A stretch of 64,000 nt of DNA, from assembly GCA_000310025.1 (NCBI GenBank), contig FN649750.1, positions 3,779,504-3,843,503 of the forward strand, given 5' to 3'. Positions within the stretch are counted from its first letter, which is position 1. Each line of letters begins with the position of its first letter. Below are positions 23,680-54,802 of this stretch, one piece after another. The DNA is from Ectocarpus siliculosus (Eukaryota > Sar > Phaeophyceae > Ectocarpales > Ectocarpaceae). Both the position numbers and the translations under genes were made by a program. The notes beneath the pieces are model-generated. The model ran no database searches and had not been told where the DNA came from. It worked only from the letters and a program-made list of their open reading frames with translations.

Positions 23680-24298
23680 ATGACGTCACTTGCGTAAAGG
23701 TGGCGGAAGTCACGCACGTGATATGTACCGTGCACTGATCATGCACTTTAATGAAAGTGACGAAATCGTTCGTCACTTGTCTTCACTTTCGTAAAAGTGA
23801 CGAAAATCACGCACGTGATATGTACCGTGCACTGATCATGCACTTTAATGAAAGTGAAGAAATCGTTCGTCACTTGTCTTCACTTTGGTAACAGTGACGA
23901 AAGTCACGGACATGATAGTATCGTGGACTAGTTCTGCACTTTTATGAAAGTGACGTGCAAGTCACTTTGATAAAAGTATCATTCACTTTCATACCGTGAA
24001 ATGACTCTCGTAATAGTGATTTGACTGTTGTAGGAGTGTCTGTGAAAGTGAGTGTGGCTTTCACTTTCATTGTGGGAGGGAGTGACGTATATAACAGTCA
24101 ATATCACCTTTGTAAAAGTGACTATCACTTTTGTACAAGTGACGTCACGCTTATGAAAGTGTCTATCGCTGCTATAAGAATGCTCCTCACTTTCATAAGA
24201 GTGCTCCTCACCAATGTAAGAGTGACAGTTCACTATTATAACAGTGAAATTCACTGTTATAACCGTGAATTTCACTATTATAACAGTGAATCCATTTA
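23680..24298. repeat. Palindrome cluster with embedded 97-bp tandem repeat (right)
   Basis: More than twenty degenerate copies of the palindrome CACTTTNATNAAAGTG / CACTGTTATAACAGTG fill this stretch. The first part is a tandem repeat of period 97: the CACGCACGTG / CACGGACATG landmark recurs at 23711, 23808 and 23905. The second half (24060-24298) is irregularly spaced palindromes. The ORFs it yields, rich in IVVNFTVI-like and HSYESEEHSY-like runs, are by-products of the repeat. Confidence 0.72.
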
Positions 24299-25500
24299 CA
24301 CGATAATGTGGGAAGCCCGAAGCTGGTTGCAACAGCGGAACAACGCGTTAACCGTCAACGATCCCGAAACACAAACGCCACCAAGTATCGCGTTGGGGTA
24401 GCTCCGGTCGTGCGGGGAGTGAGCACGATATTCGCTGAATCGTGTTCGCCTTTACCCCTTGGTCCACCACAACTCGGAACGAGAGGTACGGGCAAACGTC
24501 GATGGGTCGTACGGGAGTTTTTCGGAACAAGCCGACAAGTTGGAGCCGTTGTAACAGCAAGGAACAAGTGGTGTGCGCAGATCAACATCGTCCAATACCA
24601 GGCTCTGCAAGGTCGGAATGACTCGCGCTCTAGCACGCCGGGCGTTATCGTACAAGTTTTCCGTCGGACGGTGTGAATCGTGTTACGCATACCGCAAGAC
24701 TTTCGTGAGCAAGGGTGGGTGTTGTCTAGAAGGAATTCCTCATGGACACGTGTTCGTCATCGGGCTACTGAGCAGCCTCCGGGAAGTACGGAGTCCCGAC
24801 ACCTGTAATGGTTCCGAGTAGTTGAGGATATCCTACCCTGACATTGGGATACGTGACTTTGGCACCAAACTATCTGTGTCGTCATGGCCTTGTACGCCTT
24901 ACATGACTGTAACTGATGCGTGTCCTGCGCTGTCGGAGCACTTCGCCAGGTCCTCTATATCTTCGTCCCCGATTCCGCAGTTATCGAGATAGCTGTGGAC
25001 GTGTGGAGATTCAGGCCAGTATCGCACCAGTCACATGCGGTAATGCCCAATAAGTGCATCAAACGCTTTGCAATTGGGAAGTTGGCCGGCAGCCACTTCA
25101 AACAACTTTGCTGCCAGAAAGTGCTGAATGACCTGAATGGTCCTGCCTTGGGAACGTGTGTGGGTGGAAATCTCTCGGTGTTGGTCGCCGTCGACCTTCA
25201 AGCATTTCCACGTAACGGTTCAGATGTTTTGTGCAGTACTCGGCCTACCCATTCAATTTCTGTGGATAACCCTCCTTATGACTCTGCACAGGCTGCTTGC
25301 TACTTCGAGCACATGTCGTGCCGTGACCTCACATTTTGGTTTTGTCAGCCTCGCATCCGTAGAGTGAATTCTCTGGGTCCAAGCACGCGTTCCGTACTGG
25401 CGCTGCCACCGGAAACAATACGACACGCGCGGTGTCGGGCGTGGCAGGTTACTGGAGGAGCTTGTCTGGATTCAAACTCGAGGTTGTCAAGTACGAGCTC
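24299..25500. other. Unassigned; long plus-strand ORF without features
   Basis: The longest open frame (24920-25693, plus) overlaps the minus-strand cysteine-rich candidate and shows no domain, no repeated pattern and no intron structure. I treat it as chance. Confidence 0.3.
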
Positions 25501-25654
25501 AACACTTTGGTTGCTGCGATGTCATGAAACGAGTGCGTCGTATGTACTCGGCTCGATCGCGCCACAAGTTTCGCTGCCGAAACCGCAACCAAGGTCTGGG
25601 TGTGGACGAACGTTGCATATTTTATCTTCATCTTGCAGTTCCGGACAAAATTCT

Positions 25655-25996
25655 TCATCTGTTCCTACTGCCTGCTTGGAGATCAGGGCGTAGAATCTTC
25701 CCGCAACACGCCCCGCCACAACCGCCGTGGCAGTCTGCATGTTCTAGACTGCTGCAGATGTAGCTGTCCGTGCCAGGAGCGCACGATTGGTCAGACTCGC
25801 ATGCCCCGTCGTCCCCTAGAGAAGGACAAGCTGCGAAAGAAAATAACAGTCGCATAGATGCTTTATCAAGAAGAATCAGGAGGACGGACGTGTTCACGCC
25901 CACGATATAAGCATCAAGGGGTCCGGGAATGCTCCGCGACTTTTCGCGAGCTGTTATTGCTGCTAAAAATGCAAACATCACAGTCGCCATCTTCAT
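25655..25996 (-). CDS. Candidate secreted cysteine-rich protein (partial)
   Basis: The minus-strand frame opens with a signal-peptide-like start (MKMATVMFAFLAAITA). After a linker that may be a short intron ending at TTTCGCAG, it gives a cysteine-dense module (ACPSLGDDGACESDQSCA, SYICSSLEHADCHGGCGG). In the next frame downstream (25660-25525) the pattern continues (EEFCPELQDEDKICNVRP, LGCGFGSETCGA), so a splice or frameshift near 25690 may join the parts. Cysteine spacing suggests a small disulfide-rich domain of no family I can name. The 3' end is not found. Confidence 0.33.
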   Translation of the reverse strand: MKMATVMFAFLAAITAREKSRSIPGPLDAYIVGVNTSVLLILLDKASMRLLFSFAACPSLGDDGACESDQSCAPGTDSYICSSLEHADCHGGCGGACCGKILRPDLQAGSRNR

Positions 25997-26039
25997 TGAA
26001 AAACGACGGTGGTGGCCACTTCGTGCTTACAGTCCGATG

Positions 26040-29000
26040 AACATTTGTAGACGGATAGATGAACCGGCGGAATCAACTTGCTGAGTTTTCCTTTTTCCTC
26101 CGGAATAGGATGCGTGAAGCGCAAGCTTTCCACACGGCGTTGCTCGCTGAGACTCTGGAGTGCGATTGTTTCGAACGGTGTGAGAGGTGGTGGTTTGTTC
26201 GCTTCTTACGTTCTGCGTGACGAGCTGCAGCCGCATTTGCTATGATTCGGGCCTATTCTAGAGGTTTTCCCTACTCCGTGAATAAACACCCCAAGCCACC
26301 TTCTCCGATTTGATGTAGTGACTGCCCTCGGCAGCGGCTACTCCATGCGTCACGTAAATTTCTATATTCGTCTGCGGAATACAAAATACACATCATTCAA
26401 ACTAAACAAGGTTGGAACCATTCGTTGTATAGTGCGTTTTGGCCTGTTGCGTAGTCAGCGATGTCGTTTATTGCTACGGACCATCAATGCACGTGCGACC
26501 GGAAGCTTGCCGTGAGTCCAGCGTGAATAGTACAGACGCTACTCACAGCAAATGCCGCCATCCTCAAAGCCATCTGGGAGGAACGGGGCCTTGAGAAGAG
26601 GTGACCTGAGACGGAGCGAACGCAGCAGAGAGAAATGTTCGTTTTGAGCTGAGGGATTGTGACGATCGTTCAACCACCTGACGACGGTGAGTCCGCAAGA
26701 CGAAGCTTCGAAACACATCCATGACTATGTATACGCCGATATGAACTGCGCTCATGGAAATCGATGATATCCTAGTGGAGAATATTCCATTGACAGGGCG
26801 ACCTTCTAGGCGCGCCGCGGACGTTCAGCCAGCGCTACATTTAACCCCTCGGAATGCGCTACACAGCGATGGCTTATATGAGGTCACGAACACCACAGGA
26901 TTATATTTTCCGGTTGCTTGTTGCACGAAGACCCTGTAAACGACGCCGCACCACCGCCGGTTGCTCCCCCGGCCAATGACGGTAGGCACTGCAAATCGTC
27001 GTTACCTCCCAAAACTCTGCATGGAACGGAAGAGCAGTGAATGCGATGATTGCGCAAGCGAATCGCGGGACAGTGGCGACGGTCAAGAACGGGTTGGTTG
27101 TAGGCTGGTCAAAGAGATGCCTCGATCTGTTTGAGTGTGTACGCCGTCTCTGAACGTTTACCGCTCCAACGTGAAAGCTACATTCTCTAGAAAAAAGTGC
27201 TGGTGCCAACGAGTTTAACCGTATTGCCCAGATCGAAGGAGTATATGCCATTGGAGAGCTACAAAAAGTGAGAATGACACCGCCCTTCCCTTGATATTGA
27301 TAAAAATATCATGTCCAGTGGCCGACACGACGAGACGAATCATTCTATCGCCGTCGACTTGCACCGACAATACTTCGAGGCGTCACACAACTCACATGCG
27401 TTCCAGCGCATCCAGACCGTCGAAAAGCCCCGCGGGGAGCGAAGTGAGCTGGTTGTCATACGCTTCACTGATGCACCCCACAGACCAGACGAAAAACAGG
27501 AAGGGATGACGGTGCGCGTTAGAGACAGTATAGTAGTGTACGTCCACATATGGTTCGCACTAAGAGAAACAAAGCTGGCCAGACTCCGGAACACCACGTG
27601 AAACCGGTTGCGATCACAACACATATGTTCCACATCAGGGAACGATTATCACGCCATGGGAGCTCCCGTTGTGAGGGGGGTGAACATGTGCAAGAAGAAC
27701 GGGACTTTGGCGGTCATACCACTGGGCTACTGCAAGCGTTCTCCATGTCCACTCCGTACCTGTCTCTCATCGAACAAACAGGTTGGTTCTGAACCTCAGA
27801 ATGGGTCACACCGGGAGGAATACAGAGGTCACACAACTCACAGATATGTCAGAGCGCCGAGACCGTCAAACAGCCCCGAGGGGAGCGAAACCAGCTGGTT
27901 GTCATTCGAGAGCTGGTTTGTACCGTGCAAGGAAACGGAAAGCGGGGAGATCTCGGGCCTATCAAGCAATCTGGGGAGTACCTCGGAGGGCTGCGCTGTC
28001 GGTTCCACGATTGCAAGCGAAAGCTCATGGAAGGCCCCTAGATTTCCGGCCAGGGCGGTTTCTCGGTGAAGGTAGGAAGCTCAACGGCCATATGGGTGCA
28101 CACCATCTGCTTTCCCCGCTTATCGCGTTCTAAGTACCCTCAGGAGGATTCTGTTGATAACAGGAGACCCGGTTGGTGCCGGAACAGCAAAGGGTTAATT
28201 CACCGCTGCCCAATGAGAAACACCTGACGGACGAACACACTTCCAACAAGAGGTATCCCACCGCGTATTGCAATAGCAATAACGATGCAGGTGCCCACGA
28301 GACATGAGCCCCTCCGAGCAGATACCCATGAAGTGCAAATGCAGTAGACAGGGCTCAACGCTATACTGCAGGTGTGAAACACCGCCCCTCCTTTATCAGG
28401 GAGGGGAGGCTGGAGAATAGGATATGTTTCGTGGTTTGACTGATGGATGTACATACGTATGTATCCGTATATAGACAATGCTGTTTCTATGTTGATCGGG
28501 TTTAGGTCAATTATCCGGCGATTCTTCCCCGTGAACTGTTTGTCCGGTACCAACAACATTGTTTGCAACCTTCATCCGAAAGTAGGACACGACATTGGGT
28601 CGAACCCACATGGTTCTCACTCGCGGTACGCCGTCGCCAAGGTCACGGACTAGAGGAGTAATCCCGTCGTTAGAAGGATGCCGCCGAATAGCACGGCGCC
28701 GGGGAACCACGTCCGACGGATGAACACATGACACCCCCCGGTCCATGATCCTCTGGTTAAGTCTCAAGTGCGTCTGTGACATGGAATTAATGCTGTCAAA
28801 CTTCCACAAGAGCCAGAAACACATGCGGCGTACAGTTTTTTTTATTTTTTTTTTTCTTCACTTCAAATCAGCGCTCACAGCACTAGTGCCGTTTACTCCA
28901 TCCCGTGGTCACACAGAAGAGCCCCTCCGTGGTCGCACAGAAGAGCCCCTCTCTATACCCTCCCCTCCTGCGGTACTTTACCTTCGATTTTTAATGCGAG

Positions 29001-29100
29001 AAGAGTTCAGCACTCTCTTCCCTCTGTGTACACACGAACTAGCGCTATCCACTAGACCAGGAGCGGAAGCGATAGAAAAACTCACGTTGCAAGAAAAGCT
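26040..29100. other. No gene recognised; diverged direct repeat
   Basis: A block at about 27390-27480 (coding-like VEKPRGERSELVVIR) recurs diverged at about 27860-27925 (VKQPRGERNQLVVIR). Because the similarity keeps the reading frame, this may be a duplicated exon or transposon remnant. A 24-bp tandem duplication (GTGGTCRCACAGAAGAGCCC...) lies at 28904-28951. Nothing else is supported. Confidence 0.35.
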
Positions 29101-29180
29101 CGCTTACTACCGGGATTCGAACCCCTGACCTGACCTCTAGAAGGTTTCGCGGACACCAACTAGACCACCGGGGCGACCGT
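29101..29180 (-). tRNA. tRNA-like sequence (pseudogene or SINE head)
   Basis: On the minus strand a box-A-like TGGTCTAGTTGG is followed at normal distance by a box-B-like GGTTCGAATCC, with a CCTTCTAGAGG-type anticodon stem-loop between them. The 5' and 3' ends (GCCCCGG and TAGTAAG) do not form an acceptor stem, so it cannot be a standard functional tRNA. It is more likely a decayed tRNA or the pol III head of a SINE. The anticodon cannot be assigned with confidence. Confidence 0.4.
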
Positions 29181-29774
29181 ATAGACCACTCAGTGTAGAA
29201 CTGGCTGAGTACTGAAACATCTGCTTGTGACGTTTTCAGTACAATATAGTGTCTGCACCTCCCGCCCGTAACAGGGGGCGTCAAAGTTCTTTGGGTACAA
29301 TCAGAGTCAACTCGGATCGGATGCTGAAAAGGGTAGGCAATGCTCGTCACAACGCCTGCACTCGCTACGTACCCTACTACCGTAGACTGCCCGTCGCCTT
29401 GAAGAGCTCACGATCACACAAACCACTCCTCTATGGCGCTTGTGCACGATATCGCGAGAAGGTTTTGCACGAGTATTTTGAGTGGTCTACACTGTTTTGG
29501 AAGCGTGCCAAAACATCTCTCCTCTCCGCTAAAAAAAAAACGTGTCGATTCTACATCGGTCACAAGAACGACTTGTACGTGAACCGAGCCTAAAACGTAG
29601 CGTGGCCACTGGCCAAATAGGATGTCGTAGCGCACGTGCGCACGACCAATACGAAATACAAGCACCGTGGTCCCCTGCGGCATGGACACACTGTCCTAGA
29701 ACAAAACAAGAGGCCCTTTCACCGAGCACGTGGACCTTGCGCGAGGAATATAGCACCCCCTCACGGTACACTTG

Positions 29775-48187
<18,413 letters not shown>

Positions 48188-49265
48188 GGCCACCAAGGAA
48201 AGGGGGGCTAAGTTGGTTGGTGGCGCGTGTGGAACACTCACCTCAGCGCTGGCATGCTGACATGTTGGGTCCGCTGGGTCCGAACGTCCGAACGTCCGAA
48301 ACGCGGAAGAAAAACGAGCTGAGAGGTAGGCAACGTTGATTGGTTCGCATTTTGCCCATGTACGGTCCCGCGCGGCCCAATTAAAATAAAATGGCAGGCT
48401 CCGCGCTCCGCGCTCTGGCAGGCTGACTTCGTAGAGCAGTTGAGCAAGGCTGTCATCTACTGCGAGGTGACCACGAGGTTGGAAATGGCGACGTCAGGCG
48501 TGGTGACGAAGTAAGGGTGCGTCACGACGCACACGCCATGAGCAGGAAACGAGACAGGAGCCATCGACCACATTGTCCTACAAGATCGCCCATGCACCTA
48601 CTACAGTACGCCAAGACGCCGGCCCTCACGGTGGGCTCAACGTCACGTCTCGACGTAGATTAGGGCTGTGCGCCTCATTCAGGCACAGTACGTGTACCTC
48701 AGCCAAGGAGGATAGCGCCTCTTAGACAATCGAGGTAAAGTAAGGGGAATGTTCGCACAATGCTTATGGTTTTCAGTCCAACATATGCGCATAACAGGTA
48801 CTCCTGTGCTGCGGCTGGAGGAAGTGTGCATCGTTTTGAATGTGGATAGTCAATTGGATCAGCACATGGACTATTATGTACATGTAGTCTACAAACAATT
48901 TTTGGTACGTTTGCATACGTAAATACGTATATGCACTTATTTGCATATCAGACATTCCATAATACGAGAGACACGGAGGCAACGTTACGGCCTGTATACA
49001 CGAATTATTGTAGGGCATTTAGCGGGGGCCCCCCGCCGTGAATGCGCGGGACGGCGGGCCCCGAAAAATACCGCCACTGCACAAGAGGTCATCCAGATAC
49101 AATGTGTTAAGTGGGTATAGCGTCCTTGAGGCGACGTGAGAACACATGGTATTGTTAACCCTGTCTGTCGTATCAATTTTTCTTTTTTTTGTTATTTTCT
49201 ATGTACATGGGTACAGCAGTAACCTACACTATCTTTATCAGATTGTACACGCTTCTGTTGATTTT
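48188..49265. other. Upstream region of the ABCC gene; no other gene
   Basis: It holds the 5' UTR and promoter of the minus-strand transporter. A donor-like CTGAG|GTGAGT (minus, about 48241) might mark a 5' UTR intron, but no partner acceptor is evident before the ATG. A short CGAACGTC tandem repeat lies at 48278-48300. Confidence 0.4.
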
Positions 49266-49996
49266 CTTCCATGGAAGTCGCTCACAGTTTCCATGGAAGG
49301 CCACAGAAGCTCGCCACGCTTCCGTGGAAACTCAATGTACGTCCATGGAAGTGTTTGAAGTTGACGTCACGGGCAGACGACCTAAACACCAATACTCCCG
49401 TCCTGATAACCAGAGCACCATCGACCAACCAAGCGTGAACCACACCACACATCCACCTAAACCAACTCATAAAGCAGGCACCCCGAATTGACCCTACACG
49501 AAACCAAAACCCGAACCCCAACCACCCAACGGACTGCTATGTCCGCACACGTGGCGAGCTCTAGGCCCATCAACTTGCAGAGCACTTCCCCGCTGCTGGT
49601 CTTCGCTGCCGCAGGATCGAGACTGCATTTTAAAGTTGCCATACTGATTTCCATGGAAGCTGGGGTCGGTTGGCATACTTCCATGGAAGTACGGCGAGGA
49701 TGCTTCCATGGAAGTCAAATATTGTGCTTCCATGGAGGCTGTCCGAGTATGGCCCACATCTATCTACTTCTATGAAAGAATTCGAAAGTGGAAGCGAACC
49801 AAGCGACTTCCATGGAAGCTAGCTGACTTCCACAAACAACTTCCATGGAAGTTGCACGGGAAGCCCCCGCTATGTATACTTCCACGGAAGTCGCCCACAC
49901 TCTATGGCAGTCATTTGCGAGCTTCCATAGAAGTTAAACTCAACGACTTCCTTGGACGTCAGTACTACTTCCAAGGAAGTCTACTTCCATGGAAGC
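49266..49996. repeat. Cluster of ACTTCCATGGAAGT palindromes
   Basis: About fifteen copies of the 14-bp palindrome or one-mismatch variants (TTCCGTGGAA, TTCCACGGAA, TTCCATAGAA, TTCCAAGGAA) are spread over 730 bp. There are four at 49266-49350 and the rest at 49648-49996, with spacers of irregular length and unrelated sequence. No ORF logic is present. Confidence 0.75.
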
Positions 49997-50211
49997 TACA
50001 CACATTTGTCAAATAATGGAGGAGATCGATGTCACGTACGCAGCAGCACCTGCAGAAAAAATGCACTGTCGGATGGTACGTTGTGCCGCCCGCGTCTAAT
50101 ACTATTGGGTGTCTTCGCGTGTTTGTTTGGTGTATCGAAGTCGCCGAAATCTACAAGTATGACACTTCCGATAAATCAGATGTAAACATGTCGTCGTCGC
50201 AAGACAGTATA

Positions 50212-50466
50212 GCAGTTGTCGGTCACAGGTTGTAGGTGATATGTTCAAAATGAGAGATCGGGGTATGTGTCGGAGAAGAGATCTGGGTACGTATGTCTAT
50301 GTAGTTCGAGACGAACATTGCATCGAACAGTTTCTGCGTACAGTTGTCGGTCAAAACTTTGTGGGTGGTAGAGTCAATTTGAGAGATGTGGGTATGTAGT
50401 CGGAGAAGAGATTTGGGAATGTATGGGGTACATTATATGTACATGCGAACAGTTTCTTCTGCGTAA
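50212..50466 (+). repeat. Diverged ~130-bp tandem duplication
   Basis: CAGTTGTCGGTCANARNTT..., a TTGAGAGAT-GGGTATGT block, GTCGGAGAAGAGAT and GAACAGTTTCT...GCGTA occur in the same order at 50212-50343 and 50344-50466. Confidence 0.65.
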
Positions 50467-51419
50467 AGTGACTTTCTCCGAAATCTCGGAGAAACCCCAA
50501 GGCGTGTTGTTTGATTTGAGGTCACCACCACACCGGGACCCTCCCTGGCATAATCACATACGAACATACGTGCATGCAAAGGCCTGCAGTGAGATGGTTA
50601 CCATGTAGGAGGGCAGGCACACTCCGCAGCAGGGGTGGCACAACAGTCGCGAGCCTACACGCACACCTTTAGTGCCATTGCTACTATTAGCAGTTCCAGG
50701 CGGGCGTGTTTTTACAGAGCAGTTCAGCAGCACAGCAGCAGCGATTCGATTCGTTTCGGGATACAACAGACCGTCCTATCGTTGTGGTGAAAGATGGAAC
50801 GGGACGTATCGTGCGAGCTTTCAAGGCACAAACGTAAGTATGGTGGCGCTTGAGTAAGTTCGGAAAAATTTTATCTGTCCATAATGTCGGTGGGAGGTAT
50901 AAGGCACACATAGTCCGCAATAAAATGTTGTGTGTGCATCGCGTCGAGTGAAGTGTGTCGTGAACATTCGTCATCGTCAAGACTCGACGGAAAGTCCGCG
51001 GATTTCCCGCATTTTGTTCATATTAAGGACTGTATCCATCGTTTGATCATGGTCGTATTTTTAGGTGCAGATCATGTTACCAATCGTTCAGAGTTTGAGT
51101 TGCAGCAGTACGTACATGTACACATGGAGATGGAAATGTTTCAAAAACAACAAAACATACCATACTGAAATGTTTTTCATACTAATAGCCTAAAATGGTT
51201 AACGACGACGACGACGTTCCTAGCAATATATAACTTAGGCTTACCTCCCAGGCGCTGACGACCCAGCGACAACGAAAAGGGAGGTATCAGACGCTGCCAG
51301 CATGGACGCACACGTGGTCGGCGGCGGACGCCTTTCGAGCGTCCGTGGACATCACCGTCCATATTGATTTCTCAATGGTAGTGTACATCACCACATGGTG
51401 GTGATGCACCGCCGCTGCT

Positions 51420-54400
51420 GTCACTGTGCTTCCACAGTGGTAGTGTTCTGCAACGAGTCGTTGAGGATGCGCGCAGCTGAACACACATAAGGCTGCAGGT
51501 CCGAAGACATATCGGGAATTTTCGGCTGACCCCGTGCTTTACTTCTCTCGACATCTCCAGTTTTCAGTCCCCTTACGTGTGGAATTTTCCTCAACGCACA
51601 CCCGTTGATTGAGCACAAAGCAGTGACTGAGTCGTTCCGCTGGCAACTACAAAGGCAACCTTCCACCTTCAGCCGGGACGCGCATTCAAACCTCGGCGCA
51701 GTCAATCGAACTTGGATATTGATGACCAACGTATGGAAAGAGCGATTTGTGTATCGCGTCTACACGTGAACTTCGACTTCAGGAGAACAAACGGCATATT
51801 CCTTCACGCGAAACAACGCTAGCCTTCCGGAGAAGCAAGGTTGATATGATACAATGCAACGAAAATCTCGAATTTCCCTTTGTCGTGCTGTGTGATCCCA
51901 GCTGATGCGTCCAGAAAATACAGAAAACCGTGAACCTTGACCCCCATTATAAAACGGGAAGACTCACACACACACGCATCCGCCGGTACTTTCATATGAC
52001 CACTTTGTCCTTGAGTTATGCTAAAGCAACCAAAAGTACGAGTAAAAGGCCTTGACGCGTGCCGCGGAAAAAACAAACTTGCCAATAAGATAAAAAAAAT
52101 CTCCCAACATCGACAGTTATTTTACGGGGAAATCCTTCCCTGGCAGAGACTGCTGTCTCCCTATGCATCGTGTGTGTCCTTTAGCCGCCAACAATTGTCG
52201 AGATTCTCCGTCCAGCAACCCCTATTACCAACCGTGATCTGCCACCTCAAGAGAACGTGCGGACGGGCGTGCAGCATCGCCAGTTGCATCAAATGTCAGA
52301 ATTGCGCGGCGTACAACCCCGTAGAGGGTGTTGTCTGCGCCTTGCCCCACGACAACATAAGGCCGCCTCTCGCCATTTAACTGAACATATACAACCTCTG
52401 GTGCAAATACAAAAAAGTGCAACATTTACGGGGCCTCTCTTCGCGCAAACAAAATTGTTTTTTACGCGGCGTGATGGCCAGCAAGTGCCACTCAGCGCCG
52501 GAAGAGGTCCTCGAAGGTCATAATCATCTTCAGCATGAACCCTCAACGCTCGCTCGGCGCCACCTGTCAATGTCGAAGTTCGAGACCTGGGGAAACAAAC
52601 GGTTGTGGCAGCCAGAAATACGTGTGGACGCAACCATTTCTTTCGAGTTCGAGCAGAAGGCACTGGTGCCCCTTTAGAAATTATTGAGTGCGATCACCTC
52701 GCCACGAATAACAAGCCGTATTCCCGAGTGAAACTCAGGGGTCATCGCATGCATGTAGAGGTACCACGTGTCTCGGTAAGATCCTATGATGTTGCGATGT
52801 TCTTCCAACGCGGCATGTCCGCTATATTGCAAATGAAAACCATGCTGAAGCATGTACCCAAACGCGCCATCGTGCGTGTCAGCTCCATCGACACAGGGAT
52901 CAGCAAAGGCAAGCAACGGCAAGGACTCAAGTTATTCCGAGTGAAATGATCTCTGAAGGAAATGCGTACAGCGGACGCCTACCCTGCCCCCGACCCACAT
53001 TTTTACTAGCTTCCACCACTTGCGGGACGCTCGTCGCAGTTTCCTTTTTCAGTTTCCGGCAAGTGTACAACTGGAGTAGAGCGCCGAAGACCATGCTCAC
53101 AGGCACCCAGCAGTTAAGCAGGATTCCCAAAGACACCACAAGGCATTTCCGCACCGTAGCCAATGCAAGTCCTGCCAGAAAGAGCGCCGGCATTAATTCG
53201 TTCACAGAGAAGCACCTGCGTTCGGGAGCCAGTGGTGCGTTCGTTTCAGCGTGTCAAATATCGAGATGATGCCAGAGTTGCGTGGAGGAGGATGGCTGGT
53301 GTGGTCATGACCATGCATGCTGTACTCGGTAGATCACAGTTTGCACAGTGGGGACAGAGCGCAGCGGACTTCACTAAAGGCTGACGGGGTTGCCATGAAT
53401 TGCGAAGTGCCACGGTGATCTTCTGCGAACCGCTTGAAGGGTGAAGTATTGTCGTACGTACTTTCTTGCATCATCTCATTTACAAGAGCTTTCGGACGAC
53501 ATAGTGTTCGTCGGTGTTGGTCTCACCACAACCAGAGACAACCAATGCGTATAAACAAAAGCACAATTGCCTCGTGTTGACGTGAACCTTTTCACACTTC
53601 GTGGTACGATCATTACTTTTGTGCGGAGTGTAGGTTTTCCACCCCGCGTACAAGACATTATTACTCCACTACCATATATATCAAACACTCCACGGGCAAT
53701 TTGACGGCATGTGCACAGGGAGAGGTAGCGTTCCATCCTATTAGTCGCGGCACCATTGGGTGCTCCAGATGTGGTTTGGCACAGGGAAACGAACAAACCA
53801 TTGGTTCGTTCAGAGCCCCCACCTGATATTCGGTGATTTCACTAACTCCTTCCTACATGCAAGCTCAGGGATCACGAACGCCGCAGTGATCACGATGCCG
53901 ATGGCGTTGGCGAGATAGCCTGGGTCTCGTTCCTCGCTAGGACAAGTGCCCAAGGTGTCGTCAAGGGGTCCGTAGTTCTCGTGGAAGTTCATCTGACGAC
54001 AATGCGTGAAACAAGAGCAACATGTGTTCGGCACGATTTGGTCTATTTTAGTAGATTGGTTGGCTAGGATGGAGGAAATCAATAAGATGGGAAGTACGCG
54101 CCACTATCTCAATTGGTTGCGTGATTTTCCAGGCTTGAGTGTAATTCTTCGGGAATGCCATACTGCGGAGACGGAAATCGCTGATGCCATTTTCGCGGCG
54201 GCCGATCGAAGTCGTTCGCCGACGGAGTGGCATACCGTACCCATCAAAGGTCCGCAGCTTGTGATGCGACTTTCACCAAGCTGTAGACCGTTGCGCTAAG
54301 AACATTACACATTACGCGTGTCTCATCCTATTGCAGTTTGAACGAAGGTTCTGCTCAAGCATCAACTGCAGCTGCTCACCAACATCAGCACGAGCACCAG

Positions 54401-54802
54401 AATCAGTGGAACGCCGATTTTGAACAGGACGTTGAGTACCGGCTCGTACAAGTAGAATATGAGCCTCATCCGCGGGCATGAGACGAACAAGTTTTCGTCG
54501 GGATTGGCCACCCTTGGTGCCCGGCCTGCCTCGACGTCTGCTTGGTAGGTCTCCAACTGCTGATTGTGTCCGTCCTTTACGTCCTGCGTTAAACCCTTCT
54601 TGAGCCTCGTGTCTTGCACGAGCTGAGGACATTTTTGACATGCATGCGGCAACGTCGGCGGTAATACTTCCAGCGCACGAAGTGACACGAAAGGAGTTCG
54701 ACCCCACAAGGGCCCCGATCCCATCCGCAATCTTTCTGCCTTCAAAACGTTTCGGACTCTTCTGGCTCTACCTATCACGACCTCGTGCAACTTCTGACTC
54801 AA
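51420..54802 (-). CDS. Possible multi-exon membrane protein, unidentified
   Basis: Several minus-strand segments have protein character and plausible splice edges. 54500-54385 has a hydrophobic helix (KIGVPLILVLVLML) then a GTGAGC donor. 53995-53850 follows TCGTCAG with an acidic stretch and a hydrophobic helix (LANAIGIVITAAFVIPELAC). 53175-53005 follows TGGCAG with two hydrophobic segments (CLVVSLGILLNCWVPVSMVF, then FGALLQLYTCRKL). 52900-52690 is a soluble histidine-rich part, and 51720-51425 is a Cys-containing C-terminal candidate ending at TGA/TAG. The order and helices would suit a multi-pass receptor or transporter, but no family signature is seen and the phases were not all reconciled. 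The individual exons may be unrelated. Confidence 0.33.

Noticed and set aside
23979-24332. 117-codon minus frame rich in Val, Ile, Ser, His
   Set aside because: It is a translation of the palindromic repeat cluster; its amino-acid pattern follows the repeat unit.
24920-25693. 257-codon plus-strand open frame
   Set aside because: No domain, no signal, no splice context. It overlaps a better minus-strand candidate, and such a length is not surprising in this GC-rich DNA.
49266-49996. Possible CRISPR-like array
   Set aside because: Repeats are only 14 bp, degenerate and irregularly spaced, in a eukaryotic nuclear context without cas genes.
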